Shown here one piece after another: positions 8,825 through 16,591 of a stretch of 64,000 bases of DNA (its first letter is position 1; each line of letters starts with the position of its first letter). The notes under the pieces are model-generated. The model ran no database searches, was not told the DNA's origin, and saw nothing but the letters and a program-made list of their open reading frames with translations. The stretch comes from Robertkochia solimangrovi (GTDB lineage Bacteria > Bacteroidota > Bacteroidia > Flavobacteriales > Flavobacteriaceae): NCBI RefSeq assembly GCF_007279655.1, contig NZ_QKWN01000012.1:1-64000 (forward strand), read 5' to 3'. The position numbers and the translations under genes are program-made.

Positions 8825-10681
8825 CTATCCTTTTAACCAGGCTTCACGGAGTTTTAATTGTTCCGTAGTAACATCTTCGGTCGAATGTAATTTTTCAGAT
8901 TCATAAGTAGCTTCACTTATTTTGCCACTAAGATTGATTTCTTCACCATTTCTGATCACGGTTACGGCAATGTCGTCACCATCTTTCCATGTCATCGACT
9001 GAACGAAAAGTTGTCTGGCGTTATCCAGATTATATTCAGTACCATTGACCGCTTTAATGATATCGTTACCTTTTATTCCAAGGTCGTTGAAGAAGCTGTT
9101 CAGTTTGATATCCCGAACAAAGATCTCCTTAGTATCAGGGTTTGCATCGATAAAGATCTCTTCACCCATGATTAAATAATTACTGCTCTCAATCACCGTG
9201 CTGAATTCAAGTCCTGCCTTTTTGAAGAAATCCATATAAGGTATGGTAATGTCTCCGATGACATAGGTGTCTATAAACTCACGTACTTCAGGATAGGTCA
9301 ATTCAGTGATCACATCAAAAAGTTCATCATCTTTAAATGGTTTGTCTTCCCCATATTTGGCTGAAAGTTCTTTCATCAACCATAGAATACCTTTTTCACC
9401 ACCACTTTGTTCTCTGATGATCATATCAATGCACATGCCGATGAGGGCTCCTTTCTCGTATACGTTGGCGTAATTATCCTTGTAAGGGTCAACAAGAATG
9501 TTCTGACTCATCTCCGTAAAAGACATGTTATCATCATACCTTTTGGAATTCTCTATTTTACCGATCATACGGTCATAGAATTCCTGCTCGTCAATAAGAC
9601 CTTGATTGATCTGGAACAGATTAGCGAAATATTCGGTGACACCTTCGTACATCCATAGATGCTTTGACATTTTCGGATGGTTGTAATCGAAATAATGTAC
9701 CTCTTCGGAGTGTACTGACAACGGAGTAACAATGTGAAAGAATTCATGGGATACCACATCGGTCATGGTTTGTACCATCATCTCCTTAGGCATTGCTTCC
9801 GGAAGTACTACTGTTGTGGATGTGTGATGTTCCAGCGCACCATAACCCGTCGGTGAAAACTCATCCATTTTACCGAGGAAAAGTAGAATATTATATTTCT
9901 TGGTGCTGTTCAGGTCTCCCAGAAAGCTCTTTTGAGCCTGCATCATTGTTTGCATTTCTTTCTTCAGACTTAAAGCTGAATACACTTTACTAGGAGAATA
10001 AACGGAAAGTGTAACTTCAATATCGTTGATCACGAAGGTTTCTGAATCGGGTCTTGCATACATAACCGGATTGTCGGTTACCTCGAAATATCGATTTGCA
10101 TAGAACTGATCGGTATCAGGATTTGTAGTTTCGGCTTTGGTCATTGAGGTATATGCCTGAAATCCTTGTGGTTTCATAAAAGTTATCTGATAAGGTCTTT
10201 GCTTTAACCCATCGAAATAACCAACCAGCATATGCATGTTCAGAAAGAAATTATTTCCTGCATCGATATTCGTTCCCGCAGGAGAGAAAACAGGGTCTTC
10301 TGTCTGTTGCTCCGTATCGAAACTGTCATTCACATAGTATATAACCTTGTCTAGTTTTGTTGCATTGGAAATGGTCCAGGTATTTACATCCGCTTTAGTG
10401 ACCGTTAATGGATTATTGTTGTAATCCAAAGCGGTGAGACTGTCGATAAATTGACCATAATCATTATCACTGTAGGTTCCGGGGACGGTTTTGGGAATAT
10501 AGAAATTTATGGTTTCTTCGGTAAATCGGCCGGGATTTACCTCTACTTTCACCTTATCGTTCTTAACATTTACGAGATCGATACTGGCATTTACTGGAAT
10601 ATCGGTTGCCAGATCGTTTAATTTGGGTGTACAGGAGAATACTAGAAATGCTCCTGTAAGCACGAGCAGCTTTTTCATCAT
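8825..10681 (-). CDS. Peptidase M61 family lipoprotein with PDZ domain
   Basis: 618 residues, lipobox VFSC (Cys17). The N-terminal beta domain (about 30-240) is followed by a thermolysin-like catalytic core with zinc motif HEFFH (312-316) and downstream Glu346 in MYEGVTEYF, then a PDZ domain (about 525-600, LGIKGNDIIKAVNG). M61 enzymes are glycyl aminopeptidase-like metallopeptidases. This one is predicted to be anchored in the cell envelope. A TACATTTG -7 box sits upstream and a strong terminator downstream, so it is a single-gene unit. Confidence 0.92.
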   Translation of the reverse strand: MMKKLLVLTGAFLVFSCTPKLNDLATDIPVNASIDLVNVKNDKVKVEVNPGRFTEETINFYIPKTVPGTYSDNDYGQFIDSLTALDYNNNPLTVTKADVNTWTISNATKLDKVIYYVNDSFDTEQQTEDPVFSPAGTNIDAGNNFFLNMHMLVGYFDGLKQRPYQITFMKPQGFQAYTSMTKAETTNPDTDQFYANRYFEVTDNPVMYARPDSETFVINDIEVTLSVYSPSKVYSALSLKKEMQTMMQAQKSFLGDLNSTKKYNILLFLGKMDEFSPTGYGALEHHTSTTVVLPEAMPKEMMVQTMTDVVSHEFFHIVTPLSVHSEEVHYFDYNHPKMSKHLWMYEGVTEYFANLFQINQGLIDEQEFYDRMIGKIENSKRYDDNMSFTEMSQNILVDPYKDNYANVYEKGALIGMCIDMIIREQSGGEKGILWLMKELSAKYGEDKPFKDDELFDVITELTYPEVREFIDTYVIGDITIPYMDFFKKAGLEFSTVIESSNYLIMGEEIFIDANPDTKEIFVRDIKLNSFFNDLGIKGNDIIKAVNGTEYNLDNARQLFVQSMTWKDGDDIAVTVIRNGEEINLSGKISEATYESEKLHSTEDVTTEQLKLREAWLKG

Positions 10682-10731
10682 TGACTTAAATATTATTTAA
10701 AATTCCGGACCACGATTTTATCCGAAAGACA

Positions 10732-10739
10732 CAAATGTA
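10732..10739 (-). promoter_or_regulatory. -7 box of the M61 gene
   Basis: The minus strand reads TACATTTG, an exact TAnnTTTG match, 51 bases before the ATG at 10681. Confidence 0.5.
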
Positions 10740-10743
10740 CTAT

Positions 10744-11559
10744 TTATAGAATAAAACGATCCAGATATTTAGCGACACCATCTTCTTTATGATGCAGGGT
10801 GATATCACGGGCAACAGCTTTTACCTCGTCACGTGCATTTGCTACGGCTACCCCACAACCTACACCTGCTATCATTTCCACATCGTTATAGTTGTCTCCA
10901 AAGGCCACGACATCTTCAAGGGTCGGGTTGCCTTCCATGAGTTCCAGTAATTTTTTGATCCCGGTAAGTTTTGATACTTCACGATTGGCGATCTCGATAT
11001 AGGTGTCTTTAGCTCTGTATAAATGAAGGGAATCACCAAACATTTCCGTAAGATCCTGAAAGGCTTTTTCTATGATCTCTGCATCTCCCATGCAAAGGAT
11101 CTTATGTGCACCTTTGCCGGCAAGCTTCCATTCGGAGATCACCTTTTCATTTGGTTTTAATCGCGGGGTTACTTTGGTATTATTTTCTTCTCTTTTTGCC
11201 CAGTAGTCCATTTTTTCCACATACCATTCATCATGGTTGTACAGGCTAATATGAAATCGCTCTGGCAGTGTGAGATTATATTCATGGATTCTCTGAAGAG
11301 TATCTGAATCGATCTCTACCGAATGAATAACCTGATTTTCCCGGAGTACCAAAGCACCGTTATAAGCGATGAGCGAAGATTCTGGTTTTTGAAGTTTTTC
11401 TCTGAAATGTTTCATCTGGTCGGGCATTCTCGCGGAAACCATGATAAATGGATGATTCTCGGAAATTGCATCGATTCTTGAAATGGTATATTCAGAAAGT
11501 TCTCTGTCTTTGTTCAATAGTGTACCGTCGATGTCGGTAAAAAAGATTTTTGGGTTCAT
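10744..11559 (-). CDS. Cof-type HAD-IIB family phosphatase
   Basis: 271 residues. Motif I is FFTDIDGTLL (nucleophile Asp9, acid/base Asp11). The C2-type cap lies between motifs, a Lys sits in SKLTGIKKLLE, and motif IV is VVAFGDNYNDVEMI. Such enzymes dephosphorylate sugar phosphates, FMN or similar small metabolites in the cytosol. The specific substrate is not readable from sequence. Its ATG overlaps the stop of the upstream serine hydrolase gene by 4 bases, which indicates translational coupling. Confidence 0.92.
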   Translation of the reverse strand: MNPKIFFTDIDGTLLNKDRELSEYTISRIDAISENHPFIMVSARMPDQMKHFREKLQKPESSLIAYNGALVLRENQVIHSVEIDSDTLQRIHEYNLTLPERFHISLYNHDEWYVEKMDYWAKREENNTKVTPRLKPNEKVISEWKLAGKGAHKILCMGDAEIIEKAFQDLTEMFGDSLHLYRAKDTYIEIANREVSKLTGIKKLLELMEGNPTLEDVVAFGDNYNDVEMIAGVGCGVAVANARDEVKAVARDITLHHKEDGVAKYLDRFIL

Positions 11560-12896
11560 TCCGTATCGGATTTTATAAAAAGCAGTTCCTGACCATTTTG
11601 CTTGAGGATCAGGCCAACAACATTGTCAAATTCATCGCGATCAATTATAATACTTGCATTGACCACCTTATAAAAAAAGGAATTTTCACCCCTGTAATAA
11701 ATGGGGTAGGGTGGTTGCCCGGTCAATTTGGAGATCAAATGATTCTCTTCGGGAGAAAGTAGAAGTTGCATCCCATAGGCATCATTGATATAAGTTCCTG
11801 TGTACTCCTTTAATTCTTCGGCAGTGACAGGTGTTTCCTTACTGAGTAAAATTGGATTTATTTCGGGGTCGATAAGATGTAAGAACAGATCATTCAGGTC
11901 TCCGGTAGCAGTATTTGTAAGAATGGTTATAACCCGGCCGGTATTTTTGTCGATACATATATACGATCTGAATCCACCGGTACCTCCTTCGTGATAGAGA
12001 CGCCCCTTTTGATCCAGAAACCATGCATATCCATGATTGTCCTTTCGTTGATCGGTAAATTGTATTGTGCCGGCAAGTTCCATAGCATCGGCTAGCGGAC
12101 TGGATTTATCGAGATAGGCACATCCATATTTCAATAGATCTTCAATAGTACTCTTAAGAGCACCTGCACCTGCATAAGCTTTAAAGTGCCACGGAGAAAC
12201 CTTAGTAGTGCCCTGATAGGGTGATGCCAGATTTTTAGCCGATTGTTCAGGTACCTGTATATAGGTGTGTTCCAGTTGTAAAGGAATGATCACCTTTTTG
12301 CGTAGTGTTGAGGTGTATGTGCCACCAGTGATACTACCCAGTATTTCACCTAAAAGTCCGAACCCTAAATTGGAATAGGAAAATCCTTTTGATTTAATTG
12401 ACGGGCTATAGGTTTTAAGGTATTGTAGCATATTTTCCCATGAATAATTCTTATAAGGGTCTTCAGGGGTTGAAGGGTCTAAATTATCCGAGAGTCTTGG
12501 TAAGCCACTACTGTGGGTAGCGAGTTGTTTAAGATTAACGGGTTTGCCTTCAGGGTCTTTTAGCTCTATGTTGTCGGGAAGAAATTCTGAAACCGCTTCT
12601 TTTGGATCCAGAAGGCCCTCGATGGACATGGATGCAAGCAGCAATCCAGTAAACGTTTTGGTGATAGAACCAATTTCGTAAAGCGTGTTTTTATCAGCTT
12701 TTAAATGATGTTCGGTGTCTTTATATCCATAGACGAAGAAATGTTGCCCCAAACTATCAGAGATCCCAATGGCTATAGAGGGGTTTGTAGTGTTATCAAC
12801 GCGGAGTTGCACCTCGGTCTTAACCGTTTCCGGGATCTGAGCCGGACTTGTTTTTATGAATAGCAGGAATAATGCCGGTAGCAGCCAATATTTCAT
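11556..12896 (-). CDS. Class C beta-lactamase-related serine hydrolase, exported
   Basis: 446 residues with signal peptide MKYWLLPALFLLFIKTSPAQ. The active-site motif is SITK (Ser77, Lys80). The second motif is YSN (Tyr174-Asn176), and HEGGTGG near 318 replaces KTG. This pattern belongs to the beta-lactamase/transpeptidase-like family (esterases, D-aminopeptidases, penicillin-binding-related enzymes). A true resistance role is not implied. The C-terminal ~100 residues form a beta-rich extension. It is co-transcribed with the HAD phosphatase. Confidence 0.9.
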   Translation of the reverse strand: MKYWLLPALFLLFIKTSPAQIPETVKTEVQLRVDNTTNPSIAIGISDSLGQHFFVYGYKDTEHHLKADKNTLYEIGSITKTFTGLLLASMSIEGLLDPKEAVSEFLPDNIELKDPEGKPVNLKQLATHSSGLPRLSDNLDPSTPEDPYKNYSWENMLQYLKTYSPSIKSKGFSYSNLGFGLLGEILGSITGGTYTSTLRKKVIIPLQLEHTYIQVPEQSAKNLASPYQGTTKVSPWHFKAYAGAGALKSTIEDLLKYGCAYLDKSSPLADAMELAGTIQFTDQRKDNHGYAWFLDQKGRLYHEGGTGGFRSYICIDKNTGRVITILTNTATGDLNDLFLHLIDPEINPILLSKETPVTAEELKEYTGTYINDAYGMQLLLSPEENHLISKLTGQPPYPIYYRGENSFFYKVVNASIIIDRDEFDNVVGLILKQNGQELLFIKSDTE

Positions 12897-13024
12897 ATTG
12901 AAATTCCTATACGTTATCTTTTTGAATTTAAGGTCGTAAAGTTAGCAAAGTCGCATGAAATATGGGAGGGATGGGGCTATAATCTTTTATGAAGTAAAAC
13001 AGGTCGGATTTTGAGCTTCTTTAT

Positions 13025-13032
13025 TAAATTTG
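13025..13032 (+). promoter_or_regulatory. -7 box of the S1/P1 nuclease gene
   Basis: TAAATTTG matches the consensus exactly and ends 17 bases before the ATG at 13050. A TTTG occurs at 13010 but is closer than the usual -33 spacing. Confidence 0.45.
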
Positions 13033-13049
13033 AGGACAAATAAAACGTT

Positions 13050-13820
13050 ATGAGAATTTTCACCTTTATTTTATTGTTCACTGTAGTTAATGCCTTTGCT
13101 AATTCTGATGACTGGGGTAAAACAGGGCATCGCACTACCGCAGAAGTTGCAGCCCGTTACCTTGACCGAAGCGCACAAAGAGAAGTCGAGAGAATTCTCG
13201 GTGGAGCGTCTCTTGCTTTGGTTTCTAATTTTGGAGATGATATCAAATCTGATCCCGAAATGCGCAAATATTCACCCTGGCATTATGTGAATATGGATGC
13301 TGGAAGTAACTATGGTGATGTGCCTCCTGTAAAAGAAGGCGATATTGTCCAGGCAATTGAAAAATGTATTTCGGTTTTGAAGGATAAGAACGCTACAGAT
13401 AAAGACAAGGCCTTCTACTTAAAACTATTGGTTCACTTCATGGGAGACCTTCATCAGCCGTTGCATGTTGGAAGAGCCGGTGATAAAGGGGGGAATGATA
13501 TACAGGTCAGATGGTTTTCGGACGGTAGTAATCTTCATAGAGTTTGGGATAGTGAAATGATCGATTTTTACGGTATGAGCTATACAGAGCTCAGTAACAA
13601 TCTACCTGTGATCGGTAAAGAGGAGACAAAACGTATAGCGCAGGGTAGTTTGCTGGATTGGGTGGCAGAAAGTCAGCAAATAGCAGATAAGGTATATGAT
13701 TCAGCATCTTCCGGAGACAAACTCGGGTATGCCTATATGTATGATTATTTTGATGTGGTAAGGTCACAGCTTCTCAAAGGAGGTATTCGTCTGGCTGAAG
13801 TTCTCAACGATATCTTTTAG
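13050..13820 (+). CDS. S1/P1 family nuclease
   Basis: 256 residues, exported (MRIFTFILLFTVVNAFA). The zinc-binding set of the family is readable: Trp22 and His27 in WGKTGHR, HYVNMD, HFMGDLHQPLHVG, GGNDIQV and NLHRVWDSEMI. Family members are trinuclear-zinc phosphodiesterases that cut single-stranded DNA and RNA and release 3' phosphates. In this organism it probably scavenges nucleotides in the periplasm or outside the cell. Length fits. It converges on the AraC gene, and the two stop ends overlap by 4 bases. Confidence 0.93.
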   Translation: MRIFTFILLFTVVNAFANSDDWGKTGHRTTAEVAARYLDRSAQREVERILGGASLALVSNFGDDIKSDPEMRKYSPWHYVNMDAGSNYGDVPPVKEGDIVQAIEKCISVLKDKNATDKDKAFYLKLLVHFMGDLHQPLHVGRAGDKGGNDIQVRWFSDGSNLHRVWDSEMIDFYGMSYTELSNNLPVIGKEETKRIAQGSLLDWVAESQQIADKVYDSASSGDKLGYAYMYDYFDVVRSQLLKGGIRLAEVLNDIF

Positions 13821-14701
13821 TTCTTTTCACTTTTATTCCTGAAAAGTTGAATATGTTTCTCCCGGTATTCCTTTGGCGTGATATTGTGTTTTTTTTTGAA
13901 GGTTTTCGTGAGATGACTCTCATCGGTAAAACCAAGGCCGTAGGCAATTTCTGAAATGGAACTGGAAGTATTTCGCAACCTGAATTCCGCGATAAGAATT
14001 TTATAGTTAAGTATATATTGGCGAATACTTTCACCGGTCTCTTTTTTAAAGAAATTATTGATATAGTTGGGAGACATGTTAAAATGTTCTGCCAGACTTT
14101 CAATCTTCATTAGCTCCGGATTGTATACATTACAGCGTATATAGGATAGGATCTCATCTGCTTTGTTGATATAGATGGTGGGTGTCGGTTCACCTTCTGA
14201 TCTGTATTTTTCCACAATATTTCTTGCGATGATGCTTAGCATGGTGCTGACAATGTTAGTGAGTATGCTGAGGTAAAACTCCATTTCAGCCTTGTATTCT
14301 TTAATCAGCAATCGCTTCAGTAAAAAGATGGTAGTACGGTCGTCTTCATGAGTAATACTATCTCCTGGCAGAATATTGGGATGATGTAGTATGTGTTCAA
14401 TTCGATGAAGCCAATCCGTTCTATCGGGTAACTGTGATTTAGCTGAAAAGAACAACTCTGTGAATCTTATATTCGTAAAGGAGGTGGGTTCCTCCATTTC
14501 GAAGCTGTGAATGTCTTCCGGAGCAAGGAGGAAGACCGCACCGGATTGGAATGGAATACGAACATCATTGATCACGTGAATTCCTGTTCCTTTATTGATG
14601 AAGACGATCTCGAAGTAATTTTGATTGTGGGGTAGAATGTCCCAGGTGTCTGATTCCCATTCGTTAATTATAAATGCATTATGAAGGTTGATTCTTACCA
14701 T
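13817..14701 (-). CDS. AraC-family transcriptional regulator with cupin sensor
   Basis: 294 residues. The N-terminal cupin-like half (about 1-130, with NYFEIVFINKGTG) is followed by a C-terminal pair of helix-turn-helices (about 190-290) ending in the family signature GFTDESHLTKTFKKKHNITP. It probably binds a small ligand and DNA. The divergent neighbour is the small membrane protein gene at 14865, a plausible target. Ligand unknown. Confidence 0.88.
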   Translation of the reverse strand: MVRINLHNAFIINEWESDTWDILPHNQNYFEIVFINKGTGIHVINDVRIPFQSGAVFLLAPEDIHSFEMEEPTSFTNIRFTELFFSAKSQLPDRTDWLHRIEHILHHPNILPGDSITHEDDRTTIFLLKRLLIKEYKAEMEFYLSILTNIVSTMLSIIARNIVEKYRSEGEPTPTIYINKADEILSYIRCNVYNPELMKIESLAEHFNMSPNYINNFFKKETGESIRQYILNYKILIAEFRLRNTSSSISEIAYGLGFTDESHLTKTFKKKHNITPKEYREKHIQLFRNKSEKN

Positions 14702-14813
14702 AGATGAGCAAATATGAATATTTATGATGTATCTGGTGATGTTTGATACTTATAATGTTGATGTTCAGTGAAGTTACAGATTTTAGTGCAAATAATTGGT
14801 CGAATTTTACAAG

Positions 14814-14842
14814 TTTGAATAATTACTATGGTTGTACTTTTG
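14814..14842 (+). promoter_or_regulatory. Promoter of the 14865 membrane protein gene
   Basis: TTTG at 14814-14817, 17-base spacer, TACTTTTG at 14835-14842. This is a good Bacteroidota pair, in the divergent region with the AraC gene. Confidence 0.65.
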
Positions 14843-14864
14843 TGCCGCTGAAAATCAAAGGATT

Positions 14865-15266
14865 ATGAAGATAGGTGACATAAGGTATATCGGAGTGGTT
14901 AAGGCGGTATTTATTACTGTTTTATTGGCTCATGGTATATTAAACACTATCGGTTTTCAGTCGTATCATGAAACGGTGAAATCATTGCATGGCAATGCCG
15001 AATTCTTTAATGCCGCTTTTTTTTACCACTTGATGTGCTATATTCCCTTTGCTGAGATCATGCTGGCCGTTCTGCTGGCTACAAGAAAAGCTAATCGATG
15101 GATTCTGAGTTTTGGATTCATCTTGTTTTTAATCGCTACTTATTTTTATATCGATACGGAACAAAGCGGTTCCCCCATCCTTTTTTTATCGCTTGCATTC
15201 GTAACGGCTTGGTTCATAAAGAATACTGGTAATTTATATCGTAATAAGATACAACTTACCTACTAG
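14865..15266 (+). CDS. Small four-helix membrane protein (DoxX-like)
   Basis: 133 residues from the ATG at 14865; an in-frame upstream ATG at 14832 overlaps the -7 box and is rejected. Four hydrophobic segments lie near 12-32, 50-67, 75-95 and 103-118. The HGILNTIGF and HLMCYIPFAEI patterns resemble DoxX/MauE-like proteins but are not decisive. It is divergent from an AraC regulator that may control it. Its 3' flank carries the same A/T-rich motif and hairpin seen in the short transcription units downstream. Confidence 0.7.
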   Translation: MKIGDIRYIGVVKAVFITVLLAHGILNTIGFQSYHETVKSLHGNAEFFNAAFFYHLMCYIPFAEIMLAVLLATRKANRWILSFGFILFLIATYFYIDTEQSGSPILFLSLAFVTAWFIKNTGNLYRNKIQLTY

Positions 15267-15322
15267 AAATGGTTGTATTGAATAGCGGTCAGCCCTAAAC
15301 GACTGCTATGTCAACTATTATG

Positions 15323-15374
15323 TTCATTTGATTTTTTAAGTTGTTAGTGAAGGTCGCTTCATTGCGGCCTTCAC
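15323..15374 (+). terminator. Terminator of the 14865 gene with shared 3' motif
   Basis: TTCATTTGATTTTTTAAG followed by TTGTTAG leads directly into the hairpin GTGAAGGTCGC / GCGGCCTTCAC (15347-15357 and 15364-15374, one G-T pair, loop TTCATT). The motif upstream of the hairpin resembles those at 16084 and 16511. Confidence 0.65.
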
Positions 15375-15507
15375 ATTTTGAAAAGAAAGCTTATAAGGTT
15401 CATTGATATTGTAGTAATATTGTAGGAATTATTTGATTATCAATTCGTTGCTATGTTAATTAATGTATAAAGTACATTTAAAACATGGTTTTTTTATGCT
15501 TGAATAA

Positions 15508-15515
15508 TATATTTG
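15508..15515 (+). promoter_or_regulatory. -7 box of short unit 1
   Basis: TATATTTG is an exact consensus match, about 150 bases upstream of a GC-rich terminator, with no credible ORF between. Confidence 0.5.
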
Positions 15516-15697
15516 CCGCCGGAAAACGATATTTGAAATGATGGTCCTTAAAGGATAAATGATATATGCTTGACCTGCACATATAATCGGTTTATCGTCC
15601 CCAAATGATAAATCGGTTATGTAATGCAAACCTAACTTAATCAAATTAAGTTACAATCCCCCCGGCTCCCGTTTCCCAGAAGAAACGGGGCCGTTTA
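15516..15697 (+). ncRNA. Predicted short transcript, unit 1 (candidate sRNA)
   Basis: The unit is bounded by the TATATTTG box at 15508 and a hairpin at 15663-15693 (CGGCtCCCGTTTC / GAAACGGGGCCG, loop CCAGAA). ORFs inside are all under 10 codons. TAATCAAATTAAGTTACAAT just before the hairpin loosely resembles the A/U-rich block of units 2 and 3. The strand and extent are inferred from promoter and terminator signals only. Confidence 0.45.
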
Positions 15698-15892
15698 AGA
15701 ATAAATTTCCAGTTAAGTTTTTTGAAATATTACGATACACCCGAACAAAAGGTGTTTGCTTTAAATTGCATTCATATGAATTTTAAAGTACTGAAATACA
15801 GTAGTTTGGTTTTTTAATCATGTATTGTTATAGAAGTGTGAAATTGACATTTATTAATTGTTTTTTACCTATTATAGCAATAACCGTTACCT

Positions 15893-15900
15893 TACCTTTG
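15893..15900 (+). promoter_or_regulatory. -7 box of short unit 2
   Basis: TACCTTTG is an exact consensus match, ending 13 bases before the ATG of a 54-codon ORF. No well-spaced -33 element is obvious. Confidence 0.5.
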
Positions 15901-15907
15901 TGCTGTT

Positions 15908-16157
15908 ATTTAAATGAAGATGATGATGAAGGAGTTAATTGAAATTTTGGCTGTACAGATTGAATCGACATTGAAGATGTTGTTTGATAGAATGCCAGAG
16001 CCTTCTGTACAATTTATACACTTATCCTACTTTGGGACAAGTAGCGTTCTCAAGCCCAAGACAAGAAGAACCTATTAAGATCTCATATTTGATTATTTAT
16101 ATTTTAAGTTAGTTGGTTAGTTAGTTTAAAGCCATGCATATCGCATGGCTTTTTTTA
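15908..16157 (+). ncRNA. Predicted short transcript, unit 2
   Basis: The unit runs from the TACCTTTG box to a terminator hairpin GCCATGC / GCATGGC (16131-16137, 16143-16149) with a run of T. The block at 16084-16120 contains TTGATTATTTATATTTTAAG then TTAGTTGGTTAG. It is nearly identical to the block at 16513-16547 in unit 3. The unit may be an mRNA for the 54-codon ORF, an sRNA, or both. Confidence 0.5.
15914..16078 (+). CDS. Putative 54-residue peptide, unknown
   Basis: The ORF starts with ATG at 15914 and stops with TAA at 16076-16078. It begins MKMMMKELIEILAVQIES, an amphipathic helix-like segment, and ends with a basic tail KPKTRRTY. The predicted transcription start from the TACCTTTG box lies only about 5-8 bases before the ATG, so the message would be almost leaderless. 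A conserved A/U-rich block and a terminator follow. There is no recognised homology, and the peptide could be spurious within a non-coding RNA. Confidence 0.4.
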   Translation: MKMMMKELIEILAVQIESTLKMLFDRMPEPSVQFIHLSYFGTSSVLKPKTRRTY

Positions 16158-16420
16158 TTGGTAATTATACTATTCAAATAAATTATAAAAATTCTTTGAG
16201 TTATGAATCAAAGGGTATTATACTATAGTAATCAGCTGAGTTTTTTTAGGATATCCATCCTATATGTATTTGTTTTTGAGAAGGATATCTGGACCAAGAT
16301 GTACTTATTGATACCATATTAACAAAGATTTAAGGCTAATACCCCCATAAGCAAGTTAATATATGCATAAAATGAAAAATTAAGCTGATTTTTTACAACT
16401 GCTAAAGTGCTGATTCACCG

Positions 16421-16428
16421 TATCTTTG
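16421..16428 (+). promoter_or_regulatory. -7 box of short unit 3
   Basis: TATCTTTG, exact consensus, identical to the tRNA-Thr -7 box at 6512. Confidence 0.55.
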
Positions 16429-16434
16429 TAGTGT

Positions 16435-16576
16435 TGAATTAGAGAAGGCAGGAGCAAGAAAATTGAAGATGATCCCTTCTCATTTTTCAACAGATTCAAA
16501 CAGGAAGTAATTCATTTTTGATTATTTATATTTAAGTTGGTTGGTTATGTTAAAAGGGCTGTTTCAGCCCTTTTTT
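16435..16576 (+). ncRNA. Predicted short transcript, unit 3 (candidate sRNA)
   Basis: About 140 bases from the TATCTTTG box to a terminator AAGGGCTG / CAGCCCTT (16554-16561, 16565-16572, loop TTT) followed by six T. The longest ATG ORF is 13 codons. TTGATTATTTATATTTAAG followed by TTGGTTGGTTA precedes the hairpin, matching unit 2. An ATTGAAGATG string is also shared with unit 2, consistent with a degenerate duplicate. Confidence 0.55.
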
Positions 16577-16591
16577 CTTTTATAGATTTTT

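Larger units (their letters stand above)
15267..16591. other. 1.3 kb gene-poor region
   Basis: No ORF with credible codon usage exceeds 54 codons. The region is A/T-rich and contains the terminator of the upstream gene, the three short units above, and about 260 bases (16160-16420) in which I see no clear signal. AGGATATCC at 16248 and GGATATCT at 16282 are a weak inverted pair. Confidence 0.7.

Noticed and set aside
11556-12896. Antibiotic-resistance beta-lactamase
   Set aside because: The SxxK and YxN motifs are shared by a broad serine hydrolase family. The HxG variant and long C-terminal domain point to a general esterase/peptidase rather than a resistance enzyme.
12910-12960. Possible minus-strand promoter TAACTTTA upstream of the serine hydrolase
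   Set aside because: One mismatch at the most conserved G position and no clear partner -33 box.
15456-15644. 62-codon minus-strand ORF in the gene-poor region
   Set aside because: It crosses the unit 1 -7 box and transcript on the opposite strand, has no promoter of its own and no recognisable protein features.
16240-16295. AGGATATCC ... GGATATCT as an operator or attachment site
   Set aside because: The arms are short and imperfect, and nothing nearby (integrase, regulator) supports such a role.
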